A stretch of 16,867 nt of DNA from CAYRGG01 sp964423745 (GCA_964423745.1 CAYRGG010000072.1:1-16867); one strand, 5' to 3'; numbered from the stretch's first letter, positions 7,281 through 14,675 are shown. Numbers and translations: made by a program. The notes: generated by a model not told the origin, from the letters alone.

Positions 7281-9020
7281 ATGCGTGACTTCGATGCTAA
7301 AAATACTTATCAAAATGCCCTCGATCGGGTGATTCGCGCAGCCATTGGGCGATTGACATTAGGCATATCACCTGTGGAACTGGCCCAGGCTTATCAGGAT
7401 TGGGTACTTCATCTCATGATGTCACCGGGGTCTCAGGTGGGATTAGCGGAAAAAACCGTCAGAAAATGGATGCAGCTTGCGGTTTATGCCCAAGGCGTCG
7501 CCTCTGAGGCTGACGTGGAACCCTATGTCAAGCCGCTGCCAGGGGACACCCGTTTTCATGAACCGGAGTGGCGCCAGTGGCCATTCAATTTTTATTACCA
7601 ATCCTTTTTATTAAGTCAGCAATGGTGGTATGGCGCTACCATGGGATTGCGAGGTCCTACGGAACGTCATAAAGATATAACTTGGTTTGTGGCTAAACAG
7701 CTATTGGATATAGCTTCTCCTTCTAATTATCCCTGGACCAATCCGGTCATTCTCAAAAAAACGCTAGAACGTGGTGGGTTGAATCTTGTTCAGGGCGGGC
7801 AAAATTGGCTAGAGGATATAACTCGCTTAATGGCAGGCGATAAACCGGCTGGTGTCCAGCATTTTCAAGTGGGCAAAAATGTTGCTGTGACACCCGGCAA
7901 AATCGTCTATCGCAATCGCTTGATTGAAGTTATTCAATACGAAGCTACAACACAAGAAGTTAACGCCGAGCCTATTTTGATTGTGCCGGCGTGGATTATG
8001 AAATACTACATCTTGGATCTTTCTTCCTATAACTCTTTGGTGAGATACCTGGTGGAGCAGGGTCATACCGTCTTTATGATTTCCTGGAAAAATCCTTCAG
8101 CGGAAGATCACGACTTAGGCATGGATGAATATCTTCGTTTGGGTATCGGTGCAGCGGTGGATACCGTATCAGCTATTATGCCAAACAGTAAAATGCACAC
8201 GGTCGGCTATTGTCTGGGCGGCACTCTGCTTGCCATTGCTGCGGCGGCAATGAGTCGAGACGGCGATACGCGACTAAAAACCATCACTTTATTGGCGGCT
8301 CAAACCGACTTCCGTCATGCAGGTGAATTGCTACTTTTTATCGGTGAAAGCCAGTTAACCTTCCTAGAAGATATCATGTGGGACAAAGGTTATTTGGATA
8401 CTCACCAGATGGTAGGTGCGTTCCAACTATTACGCTCCAACGATCTCATTTGGTCCCGCATAGTGCGGGATTACCTATTGGGTGAACGGACCCCCATGAA
8501 CGATCTTATGGCTTGGAATACCGACGCCACCCGCATGCCTTACAAAATGCATAAGGAATATCTGCGGCGTCTTTTTCTAAATAACGCTTTAGCCCAGGGG
8601 CAATACGTTGTGGACGACGAACCCATAGCCGTTAGTAACATCAAGGCGCCCATTTTCGCCGTCGCCACCGAAAAAGATCATGTGGCGCCCTGGCAATCGG
8701 TCTATAAGATTCATCTGCAGGCCGATACAGAGATCACTTTTTTGCTCACTAACGGGGGTCATAATGCCGGTGTTGTCAGTGAGCCTGGTCACGCCCATCG
8801 CCACTATCGGGTGGCAACAACCAAGGATGGCAGTGCCTACGTGGACCCAGAGGCGTGGTTAGAGCGAACTTCAATAAAAGAAGGTTCGTGGTGGCCAGAG
8901 TGGCAAACCTGGTTGACAAAGCATTCTAGCGCCAAAATACCTGCCCCTCCCCTAGGAAATCCTGAAAAGGGCTATGGGGTCTTGGAGAATGCTCCAGGAA
9001 GCTATGTATTACAACCGTAA
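7281..9020 (+). CDS. phaC: Class I-type poly(3-hydroxyalkanoate) synthase PhaC
   Basis: PhaC polymerises (R)-3-hydroxyacyl-CoA into polyester granules that store carbon. The product has an N-terminal domain of about 170 residues with the family's WPFNFYYQSFLLSQQW stretch, then an alpha/beta-hydrolase domain. The lipase-like box GYCLGG carries the catalytic Cys311. The triad is completed by Asp466 (TEKDHVAPW) and His494 (GGHNAGVV), at spacing close to Cupriavidus necator PhaC1 (Cys319, Asp480, His508). A single subunit of about 580 residues fits class I rather than the shorter class III PhaC, which needs PhaE. The start at 7281 is preferred because GGAG (7269-7272) lies 8 bases upstream; an in-frame ATG at 7251 has no ribosome-binding site and would add ten residues. 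No phaA, phaB, phasin or depolymerase lies nearby, so precursor supply must be encoded elsewhere. Confidence 0.93.
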   Translation: MRDFDAKNTYQNALDRVIRAAIGRLTLGISPVELAQAYQDWVLHLMMSPGSQVGLAEKTVRKWMQLAVYAQGVASEADVEPYVKPLPGDTRFHEPEWRQWPFNFYYQSFLLSQQWWYGATMGLRGPTERHKDITWFVAKQLLDIASPSNYPWTNPVILKKTLERGGLNLVQGGQNWLEDITRLMAGDKPAGVQHFQVGKNVAVTPGKIVYRNRLIEVIQYEATTQEVNAEPILIVPAWIMKYYILDLSSYNSLVRYLVEQGHTVFMISWKNPSAEDHDLGMDEYLRLGIGAAVDTVSAIMPNSKMHTVGYCLGGTLLAIAAAAMSRDGDTRLKTITLLAAQTDFRHAGELLLFIGESQLTFLEDIMWDKGYLDTHQMVGAFQLLRSNDLIWSRIVRDYLLGERTPMNDLMAWNTDATRMPYKMHKEYLRRLFLNNALAQGQYVVDDEPIAVSNIKAPIFAVATEKDHVAPWQSVYKIHLQADTEITFLLTNGGHNAGVVSEPGHAHRHYRVATTKDGSAYVDPEAWLERTSIKEGSWWPEWQTWLTKHSSAKIPAPPLGNPEKGYGVLENAPGSYVLQP

Positions 9021-9097
9021 TGTGTTTTCTACTAAATGTAAGGTAGGCACTTTAAATACAGTATGTCTTTAAAAACACAAAAAATTGGATTTAAAGA

Positions 9098-9976
9098 ATG
9101 ATTAACAAAGGAATTATTCTTGCCGGTGGTTCCGGCACACGCCTGCATCCCCTAACTATTTCCGTCAGCAAACAGCTTATGCCCGTCTACGATAAGCCGA
9201 TGATCTACTATCCCATCACCACGTTGATGTTGGCCAATGTGCGAGATATTTTGATTATCACAACACCCCACGATGTGAAGATGTTTCGGACTCTGTTGGG
9301 AAACGGACAACAATGGGGAATATCGTTCAACTATGCAGTACAACCGAGCCCCGATGGACTGGCTCAGGCCTTTCTTATCGGCGAAGATTTTATCGGCCAA
9401 GCTCCCGTTTGTCTAACCCTTGGGGATAATATTTACTATGGTCAAGGTCTTTCCGATATGTTGCGACGAGCTGCCAGTCGAGACGAAGGTGCTACGATAT
9501 TTGGCTACTATGTGCGTGATCCAGAGCGCTATGGGGTGGTGAGTTTTGATAAACAAGGTAAAGTCACCGATATTGAAGAAAAACCTCAACAGCCAAAATC
9601 CCATTATGCGGTAACCGGTTTGTATTTTTACGATAACCAGGTGGTGGACATCGCAAAAGCCATTAAACCTTCACCACGGGGTGAGCTTGAAATTACCGAT
9701 GTCAATAAGGCTTATCTAGAACAAGGTACGCTAACTGTAGAATTGATGGGTCGCGGTCAGGCTTGGTTAGATACTGGAACCCATGACTCGTTACTGGCAG
9801 CGGCTAATTTTATGCAGGTGGTGGAACAGCGGCAGGGGCAAAAAATATCTTGTCCTGAGGAAATCGCTTTTCGGATGGGCTATATCGACGCTGAACAATT
9901 AGTCTGTCTCGCCAAACCCCTAGCAAAGAATGGTTATGGCGAATATCTATTAGACTTGCTCAAGCGAGAGGCGTAA
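9098..9976 (+). CDS. rfbA: Glucose-1-phosphate thymidylyltransferase RfbA (RmlA)
   Basis: RmlA catalyses the first step of dTDP-L-rhamnose synthesis, dTTP plus glucose-1-phosphate to dTDP-glucose. The 292-residue protein begins MINKGIILAGGSGTRLHPLT, the nucleotide-binding signature, followed by SKQLMPVYDKPMIYYP. Asp110 (LTLGDNIYYG) and Asp225 (GQAWLDTGTHDS) are the expected magnesium ligands; VTDIEEKPQQPKS and GLYFYDN are further family blocks. Its TAA stop shares its last A with the rfbC ATG (TAATG), so re-initiation coupling is likely. The ribosome-binding site is weak (AAAGA just before the ATG), but homology starts at the second residue. It is the first gene of rfbACD. Confidence 0.95.
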   Translation: MINKGIILAGGSGTRLHPLTISVSKQLMPVYDKPMIYYPITTLMLANVRDILIITTPHDVKMFRTLLGNGQQWGISFNYAVQPSPDGLAQAFLIGEDFIGQAPVCLTLGDNIYYGQGLSDMLRRAASRDEGATIFGYYVRDPERYGVVSFDKQGKVTDIEEKPQQPKSHYAVTGLYFYDNQVVDIAKAIKPSPRGELEITDVNKAYLEQGTLTVELMGRGQAWLDTGTHDSLLAAANFMQVVEQRQGQKISCPEEIAFRMGYIDAEQLVCLAKPLAKNGYGEYLLDLLKREA

Positions 9977-10542
9977 TGCAAATTATCGAAACGCAATTGC
10001 CCGATGTGTTACTCATTGAACCTAAAGTTTTCGGTGACCATCGCGGCTTCTTTTTAGAAACTTACCACGAAATTCGTTATAAGGAAGCTGGCGTCTCAGC
10101 TACGTTTGTACAGGATAACCACTCCTATTCCCGGCGCGGCGTTCTCCGCGGACTTCATTATCAGCTTGAGCAGCCCCAAGGTAAACTCGTCTGGGTCATG
10201 CGGGGTGAGGTATTCGATGTGGCGGTGGATATCCGTCGTGGTTCTCCCACTTTTGGTCAATGGGCAGGGGCTGTTTTAAATGACACTAGCCGTCGTCAGC
10301 TCTATGTGCCACCTGGATTTGCCCATGGCTTTGTGGTGTTATCCGATGAGGTGGACTTTGTTTACAAATGCACCGATTATTATCATCCCCAGTCCGAACA
10401 GGGCATTGCCTGGGATGATCCCGATATAGGTATCCAATGGCCCGATTTAGAGGTGGTTTTATCCAGTAAAGACAGCCAAAATCCGCGTTTGGCTGAACAG
10501 GATCCTGAAAAGTTGCCGGTATATCGAGAAACCAAATCATGA
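9976..10542 (+). CDS. rfbC: dTDP-4-dehydrorhamnose 3,5-epimerase RfbC (RmlC)
   Basis: RmlC epimerises dTDP-4-keto-6-deoxyglucose at C3 and C5 to the L-rhamno form, the third step of the pathway. The 188-residue cupin-fold protein shows FVQDNHSYSRRGVLRGLHYQ with catalytic base His61, GEVFDVAVDIRRGSPTFG, YVPPGFAHGF, and the catalytic Tyr130 in VYKCTDYY. It ends with IQWPDLEVVLSSKD, where Asp166 and Lys165 fit the conserved S-x-K-D. It overlaps rfbA by 1 bp and rfbD by 4 bp (ATGA), so translation of the three genes is coupled. Confidence 0.95.
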   Translation: MQIIETQLPDVLLIEPKVFGDHRGFFLETYHEIRYKEAGVSATFVQDNHSYSRRGVLRGLHYQLEQPQGKLVWVMRGEVFDVAVDIRRGSPTFGQWAGAVLNDTSRRQLYVPPGFAHGFVVLSDEVDFVYKCTDYYHPQSEQGIAWDDPDIGIQWPDLEVVLSSKDSQNPRLAEQDPEKLPVYRETKS

Positions 10543-11444
10543 AAATCTTGGTAACAGGGGCTAACGGTCAGGTGGGTTGGGCTTTAACTCAGCAAGGTTC
10601 TTCTCAGCATGAGATTTTAGCGCTGGATCACAATGGTTTGGATATTACTGATCCCATAGCTGTGCAAAAAACCGTCGAAAATAATAAACCGGATGTCGTC
10701 ATCAATGCCGCAGCCTACACAGCAGTGGATAAAGCGGAACAGGAGCCAGAGCTAGCGTTTGCCGTTAACCGGGACGGTCCTCGCCATCTAGCCACCGCAT
10801 GCGCACATGTGCAGATCCCTCTAGTGCATATTTCCACGGACTACGTATTCGACGGTCGCAAAACTGACCCCTACCGAGAGGATGATCCTATAGCGCCGTT
10901 GGGTGTTTACGGGCGTAGTAAATGGGAGGGAGAAGAAGTCGTGCGTCAAAACCTACCCATTCACATTATTCTGCGGGTAAGTTGGGTGTTTGGCGATCAC
11001 GGCCACAATTTCGTCAAAACCATGCTGCGTTTAGCCCGGGAACGGGAGCAGTTGCGTGTGGTTGCCGATCAACACGGTTGCCCCACTTACGCGGGTCAAA
11101 TCGCTGCTGTTTTGCTCAACCTGGCAGAGCAAAGCGCACCTCGCAAGCGACGCTCCGGGCAGCAGACGGAACCGGTTCGAGCGCACTGGGGTACTTATCA
11201 TTATAGTGGCGCTCCCGCCACCACCTGGCATGGTTTTGCTGAGGCTATTATCGCTAAAGCGCGTGCTTATGAAACGCTGTCCGTCAATGATGTAGTTCCT
11301 ATCACCACAGAGGATTTTCCAACACCTGCCGTCCGTCCCGCCAATTCAATGCTTGATGGCAGTCTACTTAAAGAACGTTTTGACATTGATCCAGGAAATT
11401 GGCAAGCGGGTCTCGAGACCATGCTGCAAGCCTTATACAACTGA
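10539..11444 (+). CDS. rfbD: dTDP-4-dehydrorhamnose reductase RfbD (RmlD)
   Basis: RmlD reduces dTDP-4-keto-L-rhamnose with NAD(P)H to dTDP-L-rhamnose, the final step. The 301-residue short-chain dehydrogenase-like protein begins with the dinucleotide-binding MKILVTGANGQVG. It has NAAAYTAVDKAE, HISTDYVFDG (Thr100, Asp101) and the catalytic YGRSK (Tyr124, Lys128). The substrate-side block ADQHGCPTYAGQIA and the terminal RPANSMLDGSLL also fit. Residues about 199-215 form an arginine-rich linker (PRKRRSGQQTEPVRA) before HWGTYHYSGAPATTWHGFA that appears longer than in typical RmlD. No terminator with a T run follows; the 287-bp gap downstream contains two inverted repeats. The rfbB dehydratase gene needed for step two is not in the window. 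Confidence 0.94.
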   Translation: MKILVTGANGQVGWALTQQGSSQHEILALDHNGLDITDPIAVQKTVENNKPDVVINAAAYTAVDKAEQEPELAFAVNRDGPRHLATACAHVQIPLVHISTDYVFDGRKTDPYREDDPIAPLGVYGRSKWEGEEVVRQNLPIHIILRVSWVFGDHGHNFVKTMLRLAREREQLRVVADQHGCPTYAGQIAAVLLNLAEQSAPRKRRSGQQTEPVRAHWGTYHYSGAPATTWHGFAEAIIAKARAYETLSVNDVVPITTEDFPTPAVRPANSMLDGSLLKERFDIDPGNWQAGLETMLQALYN

Positions 11445-11491
11445 TTTACTGTCATCTCCCATAAGAAAAATTTGATCCCCATGTCGTCGAT

Positions 11492-11528
11492 GCAGTGCTG
11501 TCCATGTATTCACCATTTGCAGCACTGC
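11492..11528. repeat. Perfect 9-bp inverted repeat after rfbD
   Basis: GCAGTGCTG (11492-11500) and CAGCACTGC (11520-11528) are exact reverse complements with a 19-base loop. The structure lies 48 bases after the rfbD stop but has no T tail, so it is either a weak transcript end/3'-stabilising hairpin or a protein-binding site. Confidence 0.5.
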
Positions 11529-11595
11529 TTGGCAGGAAAGCCATCAGTAGAAACTTCCTTGAAAACTTTTTCCTGATTTATTTACGCTGAATAAA

Positions 11596-11618
11596 TATGA
11601 CAGAACCCCGCTGTCATA
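11596..11618. promoter_or_regulatory. Perfect 8-bp dyad upstream of phosphoesterase gene
   Basis: TATGACAG (11596-11603) and CTGTCATA (11611-11618) are exact reverse complements with a 7-base centre, about 115 bp before the phosphoesterase start. No T run follows. Position and symmetry suit an operator or activator site, and the 15-bp centre-to-centre spacing of the arms suggests a dimeric binder. The regulator is unknown. Confidence 0.35.
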
Positions 11619-11731
11619 GAAACATCATTGCATCTTAAAGCTAATGCAAAAACGGTAGTTTAGCGTTGTCATGTTGTCGCAAAAGTCAGTTCCGTTGATC
11701 TGTCTTTGTCTTTTTCAAAAGGAAAACAACA

Positions 11732-13711
11732 ATGACCATTCTAAAATCTTTTCTAAAAGTTGTTCTGATATCTTTGCTTTTCACCGTGCCCGTCATGGCT
11801 CAGAATATTGCCAAGGGTGTCGTCTATAATGACTTGAATCGTAATCTGGTACGGGATTCCAATGAGCACGGCATTGAAGGTGTTTCGGTCTCCAATGGGC
11901 TGGACGTGGTGCAAACCGACGAACAAGGCCGTTATCGACTGCCCGTTGACGACGAAACGGTAATTTTTATCACCAAGCCCCGAGGCTTCCATGTGCCGGT
12001 TAATGATGTCCAGTTGCCTCAGTTTTATTACATCCACTATCCCAACGGCACGCCCCCAGTCGCCGATTTCCTCTTTCCCGTTATTGAACCGACCGGCCCA
12101 TTGCCCGAATCGGTAGATTTTCCCCTGTTTAGCGATGAGCCAAAAAACCATGTCCCAGACTACGAACCCAGCGAGTCGCATTTCCAGGCTTTAGCCTTCG
12201 CAGATCCGCAGGCTGGTAACTTTTCGCAACGTTTAGACCCTTTGCTACCCGATGATTTTGGCAACCGCCAACTTAGCGATCTACGGGATGAATTTATTCA
12301 AGGACTTGTTGGAACGCCCGCCAGATTTGTCATGGTGGCAGGCGATATCGTGAACGATAATCTAGATCTGTACCCAAGACACAATCGTATCATGTCGGTT
12401 CTAGGCATCCCGGTGTGGAATGCCCTCGGTAACCACGATATAAATTTTAAATCGCCCAACGACAAATATTCCAATCAGACCTTTATCCGCACCTTTGGTC
12501 CGACCGATTATTCTTTTGATTATGGCGATGTGCATTTTATCGCTATGGATAATGTATATTTTAAAGGTAACAGCGATCCGTTTGCCGAAGGACTTGGCAC
12601 GCCGGAAGCCTTTGAACCGGGTCTGCCCGACGGCGGAACCCTCTATCGCGGTGAGTTCACTAGAAAACAACTACAATGGCTTGCCAACGATTTGCGCTTC
12701 GTTCCCGAAGATAAGCTAGTAGTACTTTATACCCATATTCCATTAAAAACGTTGGCTATCAGCAGCGCAGGAACAGTGGGTGCGGCTAACATCAATACCC
12801 TGAATCTCGATGAACTGCTAAAGGTGTTAGACGGCCGCGAACATGTCTATTCATTCTCTGGACACGATACCAGCAACAGTTGGTTAGTGCTTTTGGGGGA
12901 TGAGGAAGGGCGCTCTGCGGATCTCCCCCCGATTCCCCATAAGACCCTAGCGGAAGTTAGAACCTCATTACCGGGTCCCTTTGATGATCGTGGTGTGCGT
13001 GTCTCCAACCTGGAAGACGGCAATCCCGAAGGCTACTATTTTATGTCGTTTAGTGACCACGAGATTGAAACCCGTTTTGAGGCAGCGGCGTCCAGCATCA
13101 ACACACCCACAAAGCGGCCAGGCAAGGCTAGAAAAAACCAATTCCAAATGCGTATCAGCGTTGGCGTGAGCTTAAACCGCGATGCCATCGACGATCTTGA
13201 TGTGACTTGCCCAGCCCCTGACTTCGAGCCGGTGGGAGATCCTAACTACATCGTGGCCAATGTCTTTGACGGCAATGAATTGCATGAAGTCTCTATGTCG
13301 TTGAATGATGGACCGTTTGAGCCCATGGAACATTTGGTGCGTCAGGACGATGTGGAGACACTGCCCGATGGTATCCTGAGACCTCAGGGCACAGCCTGGT
13401 GCCTCGATCCGTTTATGGTTCGTTTTAATCAACGTATTATGGATTTTCTGGCTGACATTGAGGCGAACACGGAAACCCCCCAAGCCGAGCGCTTCACCAC
13501 CCCAACCCCGGACCCCTCAGGTCATCTTTGGGCAGCTACCGTTCCCGCTGATCTGGAGCCTGGGGTACATGTGCTAAAAGTACGTTCCACCGATGAGTTT
13601 GGCAACACCGCCGAAGCTAATAAGGTGTTTGAGGTCTGCGAGGAGGGCTTTGACACCCTTGAAAATGGTCAAGTTGAACTGCGTGATTGCGTAATCTTGA
13701 GTGCGCAATAA
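11732..13711 (+). CDS. Secreted calcineurin-like metallophosphoesterase with N- and C-terminal accessory domains
   Basis: The 659-residue protein has a Sec signal peptide (hydrophobic 8-21, VMA before a likely cut after Ala23), so it should be periplasmic or exported. Residues about 28-115 form a Cna-B/SdrD-like beta domain of the metallophosphoesterase N-terminal type (GVVYNDLNRNLVRDSNEHGI, TDEQGRYRLPV). The catalytic domain follows: FADPQ (Asp158, Gln160), GDIVND (Asp205), GNHD (234-236) and THIPL (His335). The last metal motif reads SGHDTSN (His378) where GHxH is usual. A C-terminal domain (about 440-659) has possible cysteine pairs at Cys493/Cys557 and Cys636/Cys653. AAGGAA (11719-11724) supports the start. 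The gene stands alone. The phosphoesterase family is clear, but the substrate (phosphomonoester, phosphodiester or nucleotide) cannot be told. Confidence 0.85.
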   Translation: MTILKSFLKVVLISLLFTVPVMAQNIAKGVVYNDLNRNLVRDSNEHGIEGVSVSNGLDVVQTDEQGRYRLPVDDETVIFITKPRGFHVPVNDVQLPQFYYIHYPNGTPPVADFLFPVIEPTGPLPESVDFPLFSDEPKNHVPDYEPSESHFQALAFADPQAGNFSQRLDPLLPDDFGNRQLSDLRDEFIQGLVGTPARFVMVAGDIVNDNLDLYPRHNRIMSVLGIPVWNALGNHDINFKSPNDKYSNQTFIRTFGPTDYSFDYGDVHFIAMDNVYFKGNSDPFAEGLGTPEAFEPGLPDGGTLYRGEFTRKQLQWLANDLRFVPEDKLVVLYTHIPLKTLAISSAGTVGAANINTLNLDELLKVLDGREHVYSFSGHDTSNSWLVLLGDEEGRSADLPPIPHKTLAEVRTSLPGPFDDRGVRVSNLEDGNPEGYYFMSFSDHEIETRFEAAASSINTPTKRPGKARKNQFQMRISVGVSLNRDAIDDLDVTCPAPDFEPVGDPNYIVANVFDGNELHEVSMSLNDGPFEPMEHLVRQDDVETLPDGILRPQGTAWCLDPFMVRFNQRIMDFLADIEANTETPQAERFTTPTPDPSGHLWAATVPADLEPGVHVLKVRSTDEFGNTAEANKVFEVCEEGFDTLENGQVELRDCVILSAQ

Positions 13712-13740
13712 GGTTAAGACCAATTAAGTAGCCAATTAAG

Positions 13741-13850
13741 GGTCAGTTCGCTTTTTTTATAATACTTTATGACAGCATCGATTGTGCCAGCAAGGGTATA
13801 TCCTCCTTTTTTCTTTTCCTTATCTTATTAGCTAAGAAAGCGACTTGACC
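13741..13850 (+). repeat. Palindromic repeat element, copy A (110 bp)
   Basis: This is the first of three nearly identical copies (A 13741-13850, B 14772-14872, C 16242-16342), all in the same orientation. The ends are imperfect inverted repeats: GGTCAGTTCGCTTT at the left and AAAGCGACTTGACC at the right match at 12 of 14 positions after reverse complementing. Inside are a TATAAT (13758-13763), the conserved core GACAGCATCGATTGTGCC, and CCTCC (GGAGG on the minus strand). Copy A differs from B by two substitutions and a 9-base insertion (CCTTATCTT, 13819-13827 approximately). It lies between the phosphoesterase gene and the remnant tail of the ParE-like toxin gene. No transposase is encoded, so it is a non-autonomous MITE- or REP-like element. 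Confidence 0.85.
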
Positions 13851-13858
13851 TCTTTACA

Positions 13859-14177
13859 CTAACTGACTTCTTCCTGACGAACGATGCCTGCCAGTTCTGT
13901 CGCCTTAATGTCTGACTGCTCGGTTTTTGAGTAGATGGTAATCAGTAGTATAGAGGTAGTAGATGATTCGATAACCACCGCTTTTGCCGCGTTTGGCATC
14001 ACTATTTTTGACTCGAACTTTATAAACAGTATGATCTATTCCTGGGATTTGATCGCCAGGGGTTTTGCCTAATTCGAGCTGCTCGATAAGCGGTTGCACA
14101 TCAAAGCGAATATGGCGGTATTTTCGGCTTAAACGCCGCAGTTGCCGTTTGAAGGCGTCAGAGTATCTGATGATCAC
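13859..14177 (-). pseudogene. ParE/RelE family toxin gene, frameshifted near its 3' end
   Basis: From the GTG start at 14177, a 90-codon frame (stop at 13905) encodes a RelE/ParE-superfamily toxin, with FKRQLRRLSRKYRHIRFDVQ, PGDQIPGIDHTVYKVRVKNSD and the family block GKSGGYRIIYYL. Such toxins bind the ribosome and cut mRNA, or poison gyrase. After IIYYLYTTD the frame turns into non-family sequence (YHLLKNRAVRH). The family's normal ending is present one frame over: ITIYSKTEQSDIKATELAG continuing to a TAG at 13861-13859. The spacing between IIYY and TIYSK is about five residues shorter than usual. A small non-triplet deletion near 13940-13945 is therefore the likely cause. The GTG overlaps the antitoxin stop by 4 bp (GTGA), the normal antitoxin-first operon. 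The family is secure; that the lesion inactivates the toxin is inferred, because the lost strand carries family-conserved residues. Confidence 0.75.
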
Positions 14178-14410
14178 GCTTTATCTGCGTCAATACTGTC
14201 CCAAAGAGTGTCAACTGGATGAGTCCGGCCTGCCTTGACATCGCGCCATCCTTCACGAAAAGCATCCGCCGCATCGGGCCAGGGCTCGTCTTCTTCGATT
14301 CCTTTACGGAAGGAATGCACTAGGCGTAGCAAAAGTGCTCGATAGCGCTCTGGCGTTTGGTCGATCTCAGCGTAAAGTTGTTGGGTAACGTTTTTGCTGT
14401 CTAAATTCAT
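14174..14410 (-). CDS. Antitoxin of ParE/RelE-type toxin-antitoxin module
   Basis: The 78-residue acidic protein is encoded directly upstream of the toxin gene with a 4-bp overlap. It starts MNLDSKNVTQQLYAEIDQTP and ends with FREGWRDVKAGRTHPVDTLWDSIDAD. The FREGWxDVxxGxTxPVxxLWxxID pattern is typical of small antitoxins paired with this toxin subfamily, where the C-terminal part wraps the toxin. There is no obvious ribosome-binding site. A candidate promoter, with a CTGACT -35 (4 of 6) and GATATT -10 (4 of 6) 16 bp apart, lies immediately upstream on the minus strand at about 14418-14445, which would give a nearly leaderless message. The antitoxin frame is intact although its toxin partner is damaged. 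Confidence 0.75.
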   Translation of the reverse strand: MNLDSKNVTQQLYAEIDQTPERYRALLLRLVHSFRKGIEEDEPWPDAADAFREGWRDVKAGRTHPVDTLWDSIDADKA

Positions 14411-14466
14411 ATTGAAATATCACATAGAAGTAAAAAAAGTCAGGGCTGAAAGAGGAAAAGAAAAAA

Positions 14467-14479
14467 GGGTCAAACTCGC
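14467..14479 (-). repeat. Isolated repeat-end motif in inverted orientation
   Basis: GGGTCAAACTCGC resembles the reverse complement of the right end of the palindromic element (GGGTCAAGTCGC) with one inserted and one changed base. It faces the right end of copy A across the ParE-type module, so that module is bounded by inverted end motifs. It may be a decayed element end; chance similarity is possible for so short a match. Confidence 0.35.
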
Positions 14480-14543
14480 GTTACTGTATTGATATATCTA
14501 TTGAGTCTATTCTGTAACGTAATATTTTGCTTGGGTACCCATT

Positions 14544-14585
14544 TTTTCAATGTGCCGACCAAAGTTGGAAGACTCGCATTGAAAA
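14544..14585. repeat. Two-part hairpin in intergenic region
   Basis: TTTTCAATG (14544-14552) and CATTGAAAA (14577-14585) are exact reverse complements. Inside them CCGAC and GTTGG can form a second stem (one G-T pair) around a CAAA loop. It looks like a dispersed repeat or structured RNA element rather than coding sequence. Confidence 0.4.
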
Positions 14586-14651
14586 TAAAATGCCACATCT
14601 ATCGAATTAGCCCTTCATTGCCGACTCAGTCAACCAATTGCAGCTCGTGCT

Positions 14652-14675
14652 TTGAGAAATCATATGATTTCTCAA
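14652..14675. repeat. 24-bp perfect palindrome
   Basis: The 12 bases TTGAGAAATCAT (14652-14663) are followed immediately by their exact reverse complement (14664-14675), with no spacer. Flanking bases do not extend the symmetry. There is no adjacent gene start within 100 bp; the nearest defined feature is repeat B, 97 bp to the right. Confidence 0.7.

Noticed and set aside
11492..11528. Inverted repeat after rfbD as an intrinsic terminator
   Set aside because: The loop is 19 bases and no T run follows the right arm, so it is listed only as an inverted repeat.
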